8,285 nucleotides of DNA from GCA-003244245 sp035714625 (GTDB taxonomy: Bacteria; Actinomycetota; Actinomycetes; Mycobacteriales; Pseudonocardiaceae). This document shows, in pieces, positions 6,395 to 8,285 of the stretch. Below the pieces are notes generated by a model. The model had not been told where the DNA came from. It saw nothing but the letters and a program-made list of their open reading frames with translations, and did no database searches. The stretch lies in NCBI GenBank assembly GCA_035714625.1, contig DASTLT010000012.1:1-8285 (forward strand). Reading direction: 5' to 3'. How positions within the stretch are numbered: the stretch's first letter is position 1; every line of letters begins with the position of its first letter. The position numbers and the translations under genes are program-made.

Positions 6395-6640
6395 TCAAGC
6401 CACCTCGCCGAGCCATCTCTGCTTGAGCCAGAACCCGGTGTCGAACGGCGCGGTGGGGGGTGTCCGGCGGTGCCGTCGCCGCAGATCACGGTGGGCTGGT
6501 AACCGGCGGCAGCCAGGTCGGCGCGGGCTTGCGCGGCCAGCACCGGGTCAACTTCAATCGTGGTCACCTGATGATCACCCACGTGGCCGGCGAGCAGGGC
6601 GGCGTTGTAGCCGGTGCCGGTGCCGATCTCCAACCCCGAC
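6395..6640 (-). pseudogene. SAM-dependent methyltransferase fragment (isoaspartate O-methyltransferase-like)
   Basis: A minus-strand segment encodes the class I methyltransferase SAM-binding core: LEIGTGTGYNAALLA (motif I, about 6590-6633), then VTTIEVDP (motif II acidic residue) and AGYQPTVICGDGTAGHPP (about 6454-6507). This combination is typical of protein-L-isoaspartate O-methyltransferase-like proteins, including those near ribosomal-peptide maturation genes in actinomycetes. The rest is missing. Upstream sequence to 6735 is not family-like. At about 6451 the frame slips, since A-P-F-D, expected after the G-D-G loop as (A/G)PYD, continues one frame over and runs to a TGA at 6395 (FWLKQRWLGEVA). 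The fragment is about 60-80 residues of a normal 220-400. No peptide precursor or ATP-grasp gene is nearby, so a specific pathway cannot be assigned. Non-functional. Confidence 0.7.
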
Positions 6641-6677
6641 CGCCCCGGTCCCGCCGTGGCCGTGGCCCACCAGCCAC

Positions 6678-6938
6678 TCATTGCCCGACGAGGGCAGTGC
6701 ATCCCTGAAAGGAGGTGAAGCTGACAAGCACGCATCTTCGCCTGACCGGCACGTCAGCTCGCGGCGGGGTGGGTGCCCGGCTGGTGGTTCGCGAGCGTTG
6801 CAGGAACTCGCCGAGGGCCAGGGTATCCCGGGAGGGGTGCTCGATGAACTCGTACCGCTCGATCAGGCCGGGCGTGACTTGCAGAGTGTTGTTCGTCCGC
6901 AGCAGCGTCTCGTTGATCCCGGCATTCGGGTAGATCAA
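6678..6938 (-). pseudogene. Unrecognised coding-like remnant
   Basis: An 86-codon minus frame whose first part (about 6790-6938) looks coding: I-N-E-T-L-L-R-T, then LQVTPGLIERYEFIEHPSRD and TLALGEFLQRS. G/C-ending codons are common there. The second half (TTSRAPTPPRADVPVRRR...) looks like noise, so the gene is probably broken near 6785. It is directly upstream of the methyltransferase fragment on the same strand, so both may derive from one lost operon or gene. I cannot name the family. No ribosome binding site supports the ATG at 6938. Confidence 0.3.
6707..6718 (+). other. Perfect anti-Shine-Dalgarno complement without a gene
   Basis: GAAAGGAGGTGA is a 12-base complement to the 3' tail of 16S rRNA, the strongest ribosome binding site-like sequence in the window. 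No ATG, GTG or TTG follows at 5-10 bases, and the only open frame (GTG 6715 inside the motif) does not look coding. It may be the leftover leader of a deleted plus-strand gene, or chance. Confidence 0.3.
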
Positions 6939-7028
6939 CCGACGTTGGCACGATCTACCTCCGTTTCCCCGTTCCGCCCCCCAAGTGGAGTAGGCTGTTG
7001 CCTCTGTGATCGCCTTCCTCGGCGCCGG

Positions 7029-7643
<615 letters not shown>

Positions 7644-7896
7644 CGGTGACACCCCACTTCTCGGTCGGTGATCAGTGCTGGACTGAGTCAACGGTCACAA
7701 GCCAGCAAGGGCAATGCGGCAGACGAGTTACTCCCCGCTCCGGCCGGCTGGTTCGCCGTGATCGTCAATGACGCAGGCTCGTTACGGGTGGTGATGCTCT
7801 CGAGGCACGGGGCGAGCACCTGCGGGGCTCGGTAACTATCGGTTGGACGGCTGGGTCAACAAGATCGACCGCTGGTGAGCCCGCCGGGGGCCGCGA
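7644..7896. other. Spacer with weak plus-strand coding traces
   Basis: No complete gene. On the plus strand about 7702-7834 reads NAADELLPAPAGWFAVIVND followed by AGSLRVVML and a stop, and one frame over 7830-7878 reads GNYRLDGWVNKIDRW and stops. Both are short and coding-like, perhaps one frameshifted remnant. The family is unknown. No terminator hairpin is evident between the two flanking minus-strand genes. Confidence 0.2.
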
Positions 7897-8285
7897 TTAC
7901 TCGAATGGGGATGGGTCGCCGGCGCCCCGGCGCACGATCTCGGGTTCGGATCCGCAGAAGTCGATCACGGTCGTCGGCTCGGTGCCGCAGTCGCCCGAGT
8001 CGATGACCGCGTCCACCGCATGGTCGAGTCGTTTCTTGATCTCCCAGCCCTGGGTCAGTGGTTCGGGCTCGTCGGGGAGCAGCCGCGTGGACGACACTAG
8101 CGGCTCCCCCAGCTCGGCCAGCAGCGCCTGCGCCACGGTGTGCTGCGGAATCCGCACCCCCACGGTCTTCTTCTTCGGGCGCAGCAGCCGGCGCGGGACC
8201 TCCTTCGTCGCGGGCAGGATGAACGTGTAGCTCCCCGGGGTCGAGGCCTTGATCAGCCGGAACACCGTGTTGCTGACCTGGACGA
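7897..8285 (-). CDS. YciO/Sua5/YrdC-family protein, C-terminal part (runs off right edge)
   Basis: C-terminal ~129 residues of a Sua5/YciO/YrdC-family protein. The frame continues in phase to the window edge (V-Q-V-S-N-T-V-F-R-L), so the GTG near 8265 is an internal valine, not a start. Recognisable blocks: LIKASTPGSYTFILPATKEV, RRLLRPKKKTVGVRIP, LGEPLVSST, PLTQGWEIKKRLDHAVDAVI, and DSGDCGTEPTTVIDF near the end. Sua5/YrdC members make threonylcarbamoyl-AMP for the t6A modification of ANN-decoding tRNAs. The YciO branch, which this resembles most by its R-P-K-K-K-T-V-G-V-R-(I/V)-P and LTQ/LTDP-type segments, is about 206 residues in E. coli and its exact role is less certain. About 80 N-terminal residues lie outside the window. 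Codon use is uniformly high-GC and no frameshift is seen. Confidence 0.92.
   Translation of the reverse strand, partial: VQVSNTVFRLIKASTPGSYTFILPATKEVPRRLLRPKKKTVGVRIPQHTVAQALLAELGEPLVSSTRLLPDEPEPLTQGWEIKKRLDHAVDAVIDSGDCGTEPTTVIDFCGSEPEIVRRGAGDPSPFE

Noticed and set aside
6715..6933. GTG frame starting within the strong SD-like site as a possible small peptide gene
   Set aside because: The start lies inside the SD itself, codon use is not coding-like, and the antisense frame looks more like a protein. No lanthipeptide-type leader or Cys/Ser/Thr-rich core is present.

Overview
The window looks like chromosomal DNA of a high-GC actinomycete, most likely close to Pseudonocardiaceae. The reasons are the very high G+C with G/C-ending codons, GTG starts, a 4-base GTGA stop/start overlap, and the protein families present (GH15 trehalase/glucoamylase-type hydrolase, small PspC-domain protein, SMP-30 lactonase, YciO-type protein). 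The genus is an inference from composition and family style, not from a database match.

Layout, left to right. 1-785: a decayed LysR-family regulator (minus strand) with at least two frameshifts. 918-1547: a glucose-6-phosphate dehydrogenase gene cut to its N-terminal ~185 codons, translationally coupled to the intact GH15 hydrolase at 1544-3337 (minus). 3341-4190: a compact zone of duplicated and eroded sequence. The unit [PspC-GH15] is present twice in tandem. The left unit keeps an intact GH15 and a broken PspC, while the right unit keeps an intact PspC (3932-4114) and only the first ~17 codons of a GH15. Other small coding remnants sit between them. 4416-4523: a TerC-like N-terminal stub. 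4496-5344: an intact SMP-30/gluconolactonase-type gene (minus). It is divergent from 5578-6145, a sugar-porter MFS gene with an out-of-frame deletion and a missing C-terminal half. 6146-7028: more debris, including a recognisable SAM-methyltransferase fragment. 7029-7643: an intact isochorismatase-superfamily cysteine hydrolase (minus). 7897-8285: the C-terminal part of a YciO/Sua5/YrdC-family protein (minus) running off the right edge.

Functionally, five genes look usable: GH15, the small PspC, SMP-30, the cysteine hydrolase and the partial YciO. They do not form one obvious pathway. GH15 with zwf suggests an ancestral glucose-release/pentose-phosphate pairing whose second step is now broken here. 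SMP-30 with the MFS gene suggests an ancestral sugar uptake/lactone hydrolysis pair whose transporter is broken. I see no evidence for a new defence, biosynthetic or mobile system: no transposase, integrase, CRISPR array, tRNA or rRNA is recognisable. The notable property of the window is its density of pseudogenes, and especially the reciprocal decay of a tandem PspC-GH15 duplication.
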